From contig NC_008268.1 in assembly GCF_000014565.1 (NCBI RefSeq), positions 1,483,501 through 1,547,500 on the forward strand: 64,000 nt of DNA. The letters run 5' to 3'. Position numbers and translations under genes: made by a program. The DNA comes from Rhodococcus jostii RHA1 (GTDB lineage Bacteria; Actinomycetota; Actinomycetes; Mycobacteriales; Mycobacteriaceae). Position 1 is the first letter of the stretch. The number at the start of each line of letters is the position of its first letter. The notes under the pieces were generated by a model. That model worked only from the letters and a program-made list of their open reading frames with translations, made no database searches and had not been told where the DNA came from. Below, in pieces: positions 21,001 through 27,785 of the stretch.

Positions 21001-24000
21001 CTCGATGACGGACAGCGAGTCTTCGGTCTTGGCAGCACCGAGCACGGCGAACACGGCCGGCCAGCAAGCGCCGACGACCACGTCCGGGACGGCCTTGCCG
21101 CTGACGCTCAGCGTCGTGGGCAGACCCGAGCCGGTGACACCGGCGTGGTCGGCAACCAGGTCGGGCGTCCAGGCGAGGTTGAGGCGTGCGACACCGTTCT
21201 TGACGGCGGGCAGTTCCTGACCGGCCGCGACCGCGAGGAGTGCGGTCATCGACTTCTCGGCGTCGGCCTCGGTGACCACGGGAGCGCCACCGTCCGCGAC
21301 GGACCCGGGAACGGTGATGGTGATCTGGACGGACTTGGCTGCCACCAGCGGGACCGTGAGGAGCACCTGCTGGTCGTCGATGACGGACAGCTCGGCACCG
21401 GTGGTCTCGTGCACCGCGAGGGTGTCGGACTCGATCGACCACTTGTCGAGGTCACCGAGCCGGCGAACCGGGTTCAGGGTGAGGCGCGAGGCCCACTGGA
21501 TGTCGGGAGCCGACAGGACGGTGTCGAGGAGGCCGCGGGCAATGTCCGCGTGACGGCGAGCGGGCAGCGACAGCGGCGCGACACCGGCGGTGACCAGCTC
21601 GTCGTACGTGGCCTTCTCGAAGCGGTCGAGCAGCTCGCCGACAGGCTCGTCGACGCGCGTGATGCCGGCGACGGCGACGGTGCCGGGGATGACGCAGACC
21701 TGGTCGGCCGTGTAGCGAGGATCGTGTGCCTGCCACAGCGAGTCGGAACGCCACCAGCGGCGGACGTCACCGTCGACGACGGGCACGAAGTTGACCGGCT
21801 TGCCGGGGGTCTTGCACAGCGAGACGAAGAACGAGACGTCCGCGGGGTGCAGAACCGTGGTGGCGTAGTCGGGGTACTGCGCCTGCAGGGCGCAGACGGC
21901 CGCCTCGGGACGCTCGAGAATCGCGTCGTCGGCGAACAGGGTGGGGATGGGGCCACGGTCGACCGGGTGCAGACGCGACTCGGTGCGCTGCAGCATCTCA
22001 CCGAAGCGCGCACGCCAGGTGATGTCGAGCCACGGGCTCGAGGTGGCCTCGGTGATGGCGTCCTGGAGGTCGGTGCCGCAGTCGAATGCCTTCGCTGCGT
22101 CGATACCGACGGCCAGCTCGAGGTAGCGGCGCAGCCACTGCTCGTACGTCATGGTCGCGACGTCGCCGAAGTACGGCTTCGCCGTGATGTTCAGTGCCTC
22201 GATGATCTCGTCGCGACGCTCGGCGACGGCGTCGGCGTCACCGGCGACCTCGTCGAGCAGACGGCCGGTGCGGGACGCGGCGTTGTCGATCTCGTGGATG
22301 TCGGCGCCGAGCTGGCTGCGGCCGGAGGCCATGCCGCCCTCGGCGGTGCCTGCTCCGACCCAGTCCGGAGTACCGGGGGTGTCGACGAGGAGCTGCTTCA
22401 CCTCGGCAGAGGTGGTCGCTTCGAGGGTGGCCATGGCGGCGGTGCCGACCAGGATGCCGTCCAGCGGCATGGCCGGGAAGCCGTGTGCAACGGACCAGCG
22501 GCCGGTCAGGTAGTCGGCAGCCTGCTCGGGCGTGCCGATGCCGCCACCGACGCACAGGACCAGGTTCGGCCGGGTGCGCAGCTCGGCGTAGGTGTCGAGG
22601 AGCAGGTCGTCCAGGTCTTCCCACGAGTGGTGACCACCGGCGCGGCCGCCCTCGATGTGGGCGATGACGGGGAACGAGGGAACCTCGTTGGCGATGCGGA
22701 TGACCGAGCGGATCTGCGCGACCGTGCCCGGCTTGAACGCGACGTAGCTGAAGCCCGCGTCGGTGAGGTCGCCGATGATCGAGACGGCGTCCTCGAGTTC
22801 GGGGATACCGGCGGTGACGACGACACCGTCGAACGGGGCACCCGCGGCGCGGGCCTTCGGCACGAGGCGCTTGCCACCGACGTGGAGCTTCCACAGGTAG
22901 GGGTCGAGGAACATCGAGTTGAACTGCACGGCGCGGCCCGGCTCGAGCAGCCCGGTGAGCTTCTCGACGTTGTCGGCGAAGATCTGCTCGGTGACCTGGC
23001 CACCGCCGGCGAGCTCGGCCCAGTGGCCTGCGTTCGCTGCTGCGGCGACGATCGTCGGGTCGACCGTGGTCGGGGTCATGCCTGCGAGCAGGATCGGCGA
23101 ACGACCGGTCAGCTTCGTGAACGCGGTCTCCACGCCGATGCGGCCGCCCGGCAGCGACACCGGCTTCGGGAGGAACTCGGTCCACGCGGCGGGAACCTCG
23201 GGGGTTGCGCCCGGGGTGAGGAGGTTGCGGTGACCGCCACGGGTCGCGGCGGCAACGATGCCGACGCCCTGGCCGCGGACACTGGCCGACGTCATGCGGG
23301 TGAGGAGGTCACCGGGTCCGAGGTCGAGGATCCACGCGGCACCGGCTTCGAGGGTGCTGTCGACGGCGGCGACCCAGTCGACGGGATCGACGAGGCAGGC
23401 GCTCGTGAGAGCGCGGGCCTTCTCCTCGTCGAGACCGCAGCGCACGGCCCACTGGCCGACGATGTCAATCGTCTCCGCGAGTGCGGGGTGGTGGAAGCCG
23501 ATCTCGACCGCGAGGGGCTCGAAGACGGGCGCGAAGATGGAGCCGCCACGCTTCTTGGCGTCGCGCTCACGGGCCTCGTCGGCCTCGATCTGCTCGCACC
23601 GCTGCTGGACGCGTGCCAGCTGGGCGGGCGGGCCGGACAGTACGACGCGGCGACGGGCGTTGCGGATGCCGAGGACGGCTGCACGCTCGGGCTCGAGGCC
23701 CTCCGCGAGCTCCTCGACGATCTGACGGAGTCGTTCCGGGTCGACGTTGGAGACAGCGAGCATCGGGGTGGAGTCGGCGGCGGCGATCACTCCGCGACGA
23801 CGGCCGACGAGGCCGGCAGCCGCACCGATGAGCTGAGCGAGGGCGAGGAGTTCGCCGTCCTTCTGACCCGAGGAGGCAACGGCCTCCGCGGCGAGGAGTC
23901 CCTGGGAGTGGCCGATCACCGACACGGGAGCCGTAACCGCGGGATCGAGGCCCTGAGCTGCCAGCGCACGCAGCGCTGCGATCTGGGTGAGGAAGACGCC

Positions 24001-24408
24001 GGGGAGAGACACCGCCGCCGAGGTGAGCGCTGCCGCGGAGGGACCGGCCGCCTGGGCGCCGTCCTCTTCGTCGGCGAGTTCCTGCTCGAGGATCCAGGCG
24101 ATGGGGTCGAATCCGACCGGGCGCACGACGAGGAGTTCCTGCGCCACGGGGGCCAGGTAGTCGGCCGCGTCGTTGACGATCGTGGTGAGTGCCGGCTCGA
24201 GTCCGTTGTCGCGGCTCAGTTCCTCCAGCGAGCTCAGCCAGGGCGCACCCTGACCACCGAAGGCGAGCGCGTACGGCTCACCTCCGAGCAGACGATCCAC
24301 GAGGGTGCCCTTGCTCGACGACCGAGTGTCGTCCCGGTCTACGCCGATGCGCCGCGAACCCTTCGAGTTTTTTCCGTTTCCTGCGGGTGTCGTGTCGTCA
24401 ATCGTCAC
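15085..24408 (-). CDS. fas: Type I fatty acid synthase, single multifunctional chain
   Basis: A 3,107-residue bacterial FAS-I that makes C16-C26 acyl-CoAs, the primers for mycolates. Domains in order with approximate residues: acetyltransferase GHSQG (165), enoylreductase LAGMTPTTVDP (441), dehydratase GDHNPIH (1259), malonyl/palmitoyl transferase GHSVGEYNAL (1469), ACP with probable pantetheine serine in GVSSRRNQLL (1839), an Ala/Pro-rich linker before it, ketoreductase VTGASKGSIA (2153), and ketosynthase with ACATAAV (2748), KHDTSTAANDP and TGHSKGGAAAFQ. No domain looks broken. The GTG start follows GGAGAGGA; an ATG 63 nt upstream lacks such a site. acpS follows in the operon. Twin inverted repeats lie in the upstream control region. 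Confidence 0.97.
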   Translation of the reverse strand: MTIDDTTPAGNGKNSKGSRRIGVDRDDTRSSSKGTLVDRLLGGEPYALAFGGQGAPWLSSLEELSRDNGLEPALTTIVNDAADYLAPVAQELLVVRPVGFDPIAWILEQELADEEDGAQAAGPSAAALTSAAVSLPGVFLTQIAALRALAAQGLDPAVTAPVSVIGHSQGLLAAEAVASSGQKDGELLALAQLIGAAAGLVGRRRGVIAAADSTPMLAVSNVDPERLRQIVEELAEGLEPERAAVLGIRNARRRVVLSGPPAQLARVQQRCEQIEADEARERDAKKRGGSIFAPVFEPLAVEIGFHHPALAETIDIVGQWAVRCGLDEEKARALTSACLVDPVDWVAAVDSTLEAGAAWILDLGPGDLLTRMTSASVRGQGVGIVAAATRGGHRNLLTPGATPEVPAAWTEFLPKPVSLPGGRIGVETAFTKLTGRSPILLAGMTPTTVDPTIVAAAANAGHWAELAGGGQVTEQIFADNVEKLTGLLEPGRAVQFNSMFLDPYLWKLHVGGKRLVPKARAAGAPFDGVVVTAGIPELEDAVSIIGDLTDAGFSYVAFKPGTVAQIRSVIRIANEVPSFPVIAHIEGGRAGGHHSWEDLDDLLLDTYAELRTRPNLVLCVGGGIGTPEQAADYLTGRWSVAHGFPAMPLDGILVGTAAMATLEATTSAEVKQLLVDTPGTPDWVGAGTAEGGMASGRSQLGADIHEIDNAASRTGRLLDEVAGDADAVAERRDEIIEALNITAKPYFGDVATMTYEQWLRRYLELAVGIDAAKAFDCGTDLQDAITEATSSPWLDITWRARFGEMLQRTESRLHPVDRGPIPTLFADDAILERPEAAVCALQAQYPDYATTVLHPADVSFFVSLCKTPGKPVNFVPVVDGDVRRWWRSDSLWQAHDPRYTADQVCVIPGTVAVAGITRVDEPVGELLDRFEKATYDELVTAGVAPLSLPARRHADIARGLLDTVLSAPDIQWASRLTLNPVRRLGDLDKWSIESDTLAVHETTGAELSVIDDQQVLLTVPLVAAKSVQITITVPGSVADGGAPVVTEADAEKSMTALLAVAAGQELPAVKNGVARLNLAWTPDLVADHAGVTGSGLPTTLSVSGKAVPDVVVGACWPAVFAVLGAAKTEDSLSVIEGMLDLVHLDHSVDFVGELPSETSILVVKAEVASVLDTDLGRVVEVKVEVGAMLGEGLDAPAVVTLSERFAIRGRTGKGELSDPARAGGSLSDEAVDTPRRRRRDTTIVAPRNMGSFAQVSGDHNPIHTSDNAALLAGLGSPIVHGMWLSAAAQQVVTAVDPAETKTPPRRLTAWTARFLGMVRPGAEIDVRVDRIAVDRGAEIVEVGCRIDGELVMVATGRTAAPKTVYAFPGQGIQRPGMGLDARARSKAAREIWDRADKHTRKALGFSILAVVRDNPTVVKARGVEHKHPDGVLHLTQFTQVAMATLGVAQVAELRESGAFVEGALLAGHSVGEYNALAAVAGVLPLEAVLEVVFQRGSAMHALVPRDEAGRSDYRMAAIRPSQIGLADDDVEAFVAGVAEATGEFLQIVNLNLRGSQYAIAGTVAGLNALEKEIDIRREAFGGKRAYIMVPGIDVPFHSTVLRGGVDDFRGRLEELLPQDIDPAILIGRYIPNLVPKPFSLKKEFVQEIADLVPSKPLDKVLKDFDSWTKKPVQLTRVVLTELLAWQFASPVRWIETQDLLFADESEGGLGVERFVEIGLGSVPTVANLASQTLKLPGRFGYPVEVLNIEREASIVYSTDVDPAPVEDDEPAAPAAEAPAASAAPAAAPAPAAAPSGGPRPDDIAFKAADATKVLISLWTKLRPDQVGPVDTIEALCDGVSSRRNQLLVDLGSELSLGAIDGAADADMGSLAGTVDSLARTYKPFGPVLSDSINDHLRKVFGPSGRRPAAIADRVKKVWELGDGWAYHVTAEVALGTRDGSSIRGGDLGGLAGGGLADGAAVDAVIDSAVAAVASRRGISVSLPSSGGGAGGTVDAAALGEFTEHITGRDGVLASAARLVLEQLGFAGDAATAAQPTDTELVDLVSAELGSDWPRLVAPAFDARRAVLLDDRWASAREDLARLWIDAAGVESLEIEGFAGAGKSVAAQAAWWQARATDEGRTALAEKYGRIAEAAVLVTDETPEWADQVAVVTGASKGSIAASVAGKLLAGGATVFVTTSRLDDKRLGFYRDLYRRNARAGAALWVVPANMASYTDIDALIEWIGEAQYETAGGSKKLVKEAVTPTLLFPFAAPRVAGDLADAGARAEMEMRVLLWSVERLIGGLSKVGYDRDVDTHLHVVLPGSPNRGLFGGDGAYGEAKAALDAVVGRWKAERNWAERVTLVHALIGWVRGTGLMGGNDPLVEAVEGAGVRTWSTQEMATELLQWCEPEARRLASTEPLAADLTGGLAQANLDLPALAKQAQEAATAAAEADADAVEIDTIAALPAPPRVSESVAPAWSGVTAAPEDLVVIVGAGELGPFGSSRTRFEMEVDEELSAAGVLELAWNTGLVVWETTPSAGWYDAETGELVPEAEIADKYHDAVVERCGIRRYVDEGAMIENTAPLLTSVFLDKDLSFVVSTEAEALAFVEADPENTVAAPVPDSGDWQVTRRAGTEIRVPRKMKLTRSVGGQIPTGFDVTKWGIPADMADSVDRVGLWNIVATVDAFLTGGFTPSELLRWVHPSLVANTQGTGMGGMTSMRSLYIDTLLGENRPNDILQEALPNVIAAHVVQSYVGGYGAMVHPVAACATAAVSVEEGVDKIKLGKAQLVVAGGYDDLGTEGIIGFGDMSATAKTDDMRAKGIEDRRFSRANDRRRGGFVESAGGGTILLARGDVALEMGLPVLGVVAYASSFADGVHTSIPAPGIGALGAGRGGADSQLAQSLGKLGVSADDISVISKHDTSTAANDPNEAELHERLAGALGRSEGAPLFVVSQKSLTGHSKGGAAAFQLIGLCQVLDQGVVPPNRSLDCVDEKMAEFEHLVWAREPLRFGEQFPLKAGLLTSLGFGHVSGLIAVVHSQAFVEAIPADKREAYLEQARKRTVEGQRRLAKAMVGGGSLYERPADRRFGGDSVPAAASRQLEADVLLTEAARLGADDVYSSGLPGCK

Positions 24409-24534
24409 GCGTATGTCCTCTCCTGGTCCCCTCTGGGGGGAGGTGGGGATAGTGTCTGCCGCCCTCGGCATCGTGTGCCAGCTGTATCGGCTCTGATCAG
24501 CTCTTCCGGGCTGTTCAAGGTTGACACAGAATCA

Positions 24535-24548
24535 TGAGGATTTCCTCA
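24535..24548. promoter_or_regulatory. Inverted repeat upstream of fas, copy 1
   Basis: TGAGGATTTCCTCA is a 14-bp palindrome 127 bp before the fas start, in a 454-bp region without genes. It shares the core TGAGG-N4-CCTCA with a second copy at 24687 and may bind the acyl-CoA-responsive regulator of fas. Confidence 0.5.
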
Positions 24549-24686
24549 CGTTCACGAGCCGTCGGGGTGTCACAGCCGTGCATCGGAGAAATATCGCGTG
24601 ATGTCCCTCACAGATCTCCCGCGAAGTGACCGGTGAGTAGATCGCGTCCGTGCTGGACGAGGGCGGTGCGAGGACGTCCAAGAACC

Positions 24687-24700
24687 TGAGGAAAGCCTCA
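24687..24700. promoter_or_regulatory. Inverted repeat upstream of fas, copy 2
   Basis: TGAGGAAAGCCTCA repeats the TGAGG-N4-CCTCA core 152 bp from copy 1. It is followed directly by an AT-rich stretch (ATATTAATCGTTATCAATC, 24699-24717) that is unusual for this GC-rich DNA and may be a promoter or bending element. Confidence 0.45.
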
Positions 24701-24796
24701 TATTAATCGTTATCAATCTGTTACCACCTTGACGAAGTCCCAGGTTCATGCAGGTCTGCGCCCTCGAATCCGGGTCCGCGACCTGCGAAAGCGAAC

Positions 24797-24819
24797 CTGT
24801 CGGACCCTCGCACTAATGT
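24797..24819 (+). promoter_or_regulatory. DNA-damage (RecA-NDp/PafBC-type) promoter
   Basis: CTGTCGGAC (24797-24805), exactly eight bases, then TAATGT (24814-24819). The remembered consensus for the LexA-independent damage promoter of mycobacteria is TTGTCRGTG-N8-TANNNT. The core TGTCGG, the spacer length and the -10 all match. It lies 44 bp before the nuclease-module ATG, and no LexA-type box is present. Confidence 0.6.
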
Positions 24820-24862
24820 TCGAGTCCAGGAACAGCCGACAGCCATTCTCCGGGGGGAAGAA

Positions 24863-25522
24863 ATGAGCACAGCCCACGTCCGCGCCCTACTCGATCACGT
24901 CGCCGCCGAACTGCCACCAGAGTCGTGGCCGCACTGGACGGAGGGCTGGCCGCACGAGATCGAAGCCGGTCTGCTCGATGCCGCGTTCTCCGCCCGCGCC
25001 ACGTACGGCACGCCCACCACGGGGGTCCGCGCCGTCATCACCCGCTGGCGCGATCACCGGGCCGCACCTCTCGACGACCTCACGGCGCTCGCCGCGCACG
25101 CCGACGAACCCGAAGGCCTCCTGGCCGTCCTGGACAACCGGCAGCGAGCACCGGGGAACTACACCACCAAGGCCGAGGCCGTCGCCTCGGCGGCACGCTC
25201 GCTCGCCGAGCTGGGCTGCACCACCTCGGCGGATCTCCGCGACGACGAGGCCCAGCGGAGCGCCCTCGTCAGGGTGCCCGGGTTCGGTCCCGCCACCTGG
25301 GAGTGCCTCGCCATGCAACTCGGCATCCGCACCGCCGACTCTCACCGCGTGGTGTGCGAGTTCCTCGGCGAGGCGCTCGACCTCGAAACACCCCCATCGA
25401 CTGCAGACGCCGAACACCTCGTCGCCGAGGCAGCAGCGCGGCTCGGGATCACGCCCGCCACCTTCACCCACGCCGCCTGGCGGTACCAGCGCGCGCAGCG
25501 GCGGGTGGCGGGTGCGAGATGA
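24863..25522 (+). CDS. Helix-hairpin-helix (HhH-GPD-like) protein, function unknown
   Basis: A 219-residue protein I cannot name. Residues 138-165 read VPGFGPATWECLAMQLG...DSHRVV. This is the hairpin-helix plus Asp pattern of endonuclease III/AlkA-type DNA glycosylases (LPGVG..TA...D.HV.R). The lysine found after the hairpin in bifunctional glycosylase/lyases is Ala144 here, Asp159 is retained, and no Fe-S cysteine cluster is visible. It could therefore be a monofunctional glycosylase or only a DNA-binding relative. GGGGGGAAGAA precedes the ATG. The stop overlaps the start of the HNH gene (ATGA), so the two products are translationally coupled. A damage-type promoter lies upstream. Confidence 0.7.
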   Translation: MSTAHVRALLDHVAAELPPESWPHWTEGWPHEIEAGLLDAAFSARATYGTPTTGVRAVITRWRDHRAAPLDDLTALAAHADEPEGLLAVLDNRQRAPGNYTTKAEAVASAARSLAELGCTTSADLRDDEAQRSALVRVPGFGPATWECLAMQLGIRTADSHRVVCEFLGEALDLETPPSTADAEHLVAEAAARLGITPATFTHAAWRYQRAQRRVAGAR

Positions 25523-26001
25523 AGTACACGCGAGAAGTGCTCGAGCAGGCGGTCGCAGAATCGACGAGCTACGCCGGCGTCATGCGCTACCTCGGCCTGA
25601 AACCCGCGGGTGGGACACACGCGCACCTGCGGCGCCGGATCAACACACTCGGCATCGACACGTCACACTTCACGGGCCAGGCGCACACCAAGGGCAAGCG
25701 TGCCCGCAACCGAATGACGTGGCAGGAGATACTGATCCGTCGCCCGGCGGGCAGCAGGCGCGTCCAACCCCACCTCCTGAGAAGGGCTCTGATCGAGGCA
25801 GGAGTGCCGTACAAATGCGTCGCATGCGGCGTGCAGGACGAGTGGTGCGGACTCCCGCTGATCCTGCATGTCGACCACATACGGGGAGACCCATCGGACT
25901 CCCGCTTGCAGGAAGTTCGATTCCTGTGCCCCAACTGCCACAGCCAGACTCCATCGTGGGCCGGGCGAAAGAGCCTCGACCGGGGCCGGCGATCCGATTG
26001 A
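25519..26001 (+). CDS. HNH endonuclease
   Basis: A 160-residue protein. The N-terminal 50 residues (LEQAVAESTSYAGVMRYLGL...HLRRRINTLGIDTSHF) form a small DNA-binding-like helical unit also found in phage and actinobacterial HNH proteins. The C-terminal zinc-ribbon HNH nuclease has Cys100-x2-Cys103, HVDH (Asp119/His120), Asn139, and Cys137-x2-Cys140 followed by His141. It should cut double-stranded or nicked DNA; specificity is unknown. It overlaps the HhH gene by four bases and ends 47 bp before tRNA-Leu. Confidence 0.85.
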   Translation: MKYTREVLEQAVAESTSYAGVMRYLGLKPAGGTHAHLRRRINTLGIDTSHFTGQAHTKGKRARNRMTWQEILIRRPAGSRRVQPHLLRRALIEAGVPYKCVACGVQDEWCGLPLILHVDHIRGDPSDSRLQEVRFLCPNCHSQTPSWAGRKSLDRGRRSD

Positions 26002-26048
26002 CATGTGCTGCGGGGGGTGCCTTGTTCATGGCGTAGTCTGTGCTTCGC

Positions 26049-26133
26049 GCGCGAGTGGCGTAATTAGGCAGCCGCGTCAGGTTTAGGTCCTGGTGTCCGA
26101 AAGGACGTGGGGGTTCGAGTCCCCCCTCGCGCA
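26049..26133 (+). tRNA. tRNA-Leu (TAG anticodon)
   Basis: An 85-nt class II tRNA: acceptor GCGCGAG/CTCGCGC, anticodon stem TCAGG/CCTGG around TTTAGGT, a long variable arm (TGTCCGAAAGGACG) and T arm GGGGGTTCGAGTCCCCC. The discriminator is A and CCA is not encoded. TAGTCT at 26034-26039 may be its -10. The next 130 bp hold only a weak GCCGA/TCGGC hairpin (26149-26162). Confidence 0.97.
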
Positions 26134-26265
26134 CTGCTCGGGTTCTTTGCCGATTTTTCGGCGGCCCTGTTTCGCTTAGATCGACGGTCGTCGGGCGGCT
26201 GTGACGGCCGCCATAGGCGCAACCTCTCCTAGCAGCGCATTCAGCGATTCAGGTACCGTCGTTAC

Positions 26266-26667
26266 GTGTCCGGTAACCGTAAGCAACGCCGCCCCGCGCT
26301 GGTCCTGTTGGTGGTCGTCGGGGCTGTCGGGTGCCTCGCACTCGGCTGGTGGCAGTGGACACGTTTCGAAGCGGTCGGCGGGACTGGCCAGAACCTCGGA
26401 TACGCGTTCCAGTGGCCACTGTTCGCGGCGTTCCTCGTCTACGCCTATCGGCGATTCGTGCAGCTCGAGGATGCCGAACCAGCTGACACCACCGACGTCC
26501 CGGATGCTCCCACCGAACTGCGGGAGATCCCGGCCGACGTCTTGCCCCCTCGCCCCTCGGTGGCCGAGGACGACGATCCGGACGACCTCGAGAGCCGGCA
26601 GATTTCACAGTACAACCAGTACCTCGCCGAGCTGTCTGCTCGCGAGACCGATAGGAGCACCACGTGA
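26266..26667 (+). CDS. Small membrane protein (Rv1343c/LprD-like)
   Basis: A 133-residue protein. A basic N-terminus (GNRKQRRP) is followed by a first membrane segment (ALVLLVVVGAVGCLALGWW), then WTRFEAVGGTGQNLGYAFQWPLFAAFLVYAYRRFV with a second segment, and an acidic Pro-rich cytoplasmic tail ending YNQYLAELSARE. It matches M. tuberculosis Rv1343c (LprD) along its length. The AVGC sequence is only a weak lipobox, so lipidation is doubtful. TACCGT (26254-26259) lies 6 nt before the GTG, so it is probably leaderless. The stop overlaps the next gene's start region by four bases. Confidence 0.85.
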   Translation: MSGNRKQRRPALVLLVVVGAVGCLALGWWQWTRFEAVGGTGQNLGYAFQWPLFAAFLVYAYRRFVQLEDAEPADTTDVPDAPTELREIPADVLPPRPSVAEDDDPDDLESRQISQYNQYLAELSARETDRSTT

Positions 26668-27029
26668 GCACGGGCCAAGACGAAACGACTGCCGGTTCGG
26701 TCACAGACACCGCGAAGCAGAAGAAGATCGCCCCCGCGCTCCTGCGCTACCGCGTCCTCGCCTACGCCACCGGTGTGTGGCTGCTGGTCCTCACCGCAGA
26801 GATGGTGGCCAAGTACATCTTCAAGGTCGACAACCTGCCCAGCTGGATCGCCGTGGTGCACGGCTGGGTGTACTTCGTCTACCTGCTGGTGACGCTCGAC
26901 CTGGCGGTCAAGGTGCGCTGGCCTGCGGGCCGGACGGTCGGGACGCTCCTCGCGGGCACCATTCCGTTCCTGTCGTTCTACGTGGAGCACCAGCGGACCA
27001 AGCAGGTCCGCCGCGACTTCGGTCTCTGA
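26664..27029 (+). CDS. DUF3817 integral membrane protein (Rv1342c-like)
   Basis: A 121-residue protein with three membrane segments: YRVLAYATGVWLLVLTAEMV, SWIAVVHGWVYFVYLLVTLDLAV, and TVGTLLAGTIPFLSFYVEH. The central HGWVYFVYLL is the DUF3817 signature. Function unknown. It is coupled to the LprD-like gene (GTGA overlap), and the pair matches Rv1343c-Rv1342c. A second DUF3817 gene occurs at 51137. Confidence 0.85.
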   Translation: MSTGQDETTAGSVTDTAKQKKIAPALLRYRVLAYATGVWLLVLTAEMVAKYIFKVDNLPSWIAVVHGWVYFVYLLVTLDLAVKVRWPAGRTVGTLLAGTIPFLSFYVEHQRTKQVRRDFGL

Positions 27030-27047
27030 TCGAACCGGTCGGCTCCC

Positions 27048-27134
27048 TCACATGATGACCGGCTGCCCGGTGATCATCGCGATCACGTAGGTCAGCCAGC
27101 CGAGCGGTGTCTGCGGCACCATCATCGGCGACAT
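27048..27134 (-). CDS. 28-residue hydrophobic small protein
   Basis: A short frame with a strong ribosome site: GGGAGGAGG lies six bases before the ATG. The peptide starts MSPMMVPQTPLGW and continues as one hydrophobic helix (LTYVIAMITGQPVIM), long enough to lie in or across the membrane. It begins 32 bp downstream of the rdgB stop on the same strand, so it may be the last gene of the rph-rdgB operon. I know no family for it. Chance occurrence is possible at this size, but the ribosome site and composition argue for a real gene. Confidence 0.6.
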   Translation of the reverse strand: MSPMMVPQTPLGWLTYVIAMITGQPVIM

Positions 27135-27166
27135 GCGAAACCTCCTCCCGTGAAGCGTAGCGAGGG

Positions 27167-27781
27167 TCAGTGCCCGGTGAGCGCCGCCAGGGCGGGGACG
27201 AGTTGAACGAGCGCCCGCCCTCGGTGCGAGGACGCGTCCTTCTCCTCGGGTGACAGCTGGGCGGCCGAGCGGGTGTCTCCGTCGGGCACGAAGACCGGGT
27301 CGTAGCCGAATCCGCCGTCGCCGACCGGCTCGCGGGCGATGCTTCCCCGCCATTCGCCGCGGACCACCGATTCTTCGCCGCCGGGCACCACGAGCGCGCA
27401 CGCCGAGACGAACGCCGCTCCCCGGCGGTCGTCGGGCACGTCACCGAGCTGAGCCAGGACCAGGGCGGTGTTCGCGGGATCGTTCCCGTGCGTGCCCGAC
27501 CACCGGGCGGACAGGACTCCGGGCATGCCGTTCAGCGCATCGACTTCGATTCCGGAATCGTCTGCGACACAGGCCATTCCGGTTGCGGCGGCACCGTCGC
27601 GCGCTTTCGCCAGGGCGTTCTCCTCGAACGTCGCACCCGTTTCGGGGGCCTCGGGGTACTCGGGTACGGCATCGAGCCCGACCAGTTCGATCCCGTCGAC
27701 ACCGGCCGCCGCGAGCACCCGATGCAGTTCCCGGAGTTTCTTCGCGTTGCGGCTGGCCACCAGCACCCGTGTGGTTGGCAC
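27167..27781 (-). CDS. rdgB: XTP/dITP pyrophosphatase (non-canonical purine NTP)
   Basis: A 204-residue Ham1/RdgB enzyme that hydrolyses dITP, XTP and similar nucleotides to keep them out of DNA and RNA. Signature parts: LLVASRN-like opening VLVASRNAKKLREL, ETGATFEENALAKARD, CVADDSGIEVDAL, PGVLSARWSG, GDGGFGYDPVFVPDG and SHRGRAL. All active-site segments are present. The GTG at 27781 is chosen by homology to Rv1341 and starts four bases after the rph stop, so the genes are co-transcribed. Confidence 0.95.
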   Translation of the reverse strand: MPTTRVLVASRNAKKLRELHRVLAAAGVDGIELVGLDAVPEYPEAPETGATFEENALAKARDGAAATGMACVADDSGIEVDALNGMPGVLSARWSGTHGNDPANTALVLAQLGDVPDDRRGAAFVSACALVVPGGEESVVRGEWRGSIAREPVGDGGFGYDPVFVPDGDTRSAAQLSPEEKDASSHRGRALVQLVPALAALTGH

Positions 27782-27785
27782 CGAG

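Noticed and set aside
14833..24537. A continuous open frame of more than 3,200 codons antisense to fas
   Set aside because: It mirrors the fas frame through GC-rich third positions, has low-complexity Arg/Asp/Val-rich translation and no domain, and fas itself shows every FAS-I motif.
24535..24548. A LexA/SOS box in the fas-nuclease intergenic region
   Set aside because: Only isolated GTTCGA-like halves occur (near 24819); the required TCGAAC-N4-GTTCGA spacing is not present.
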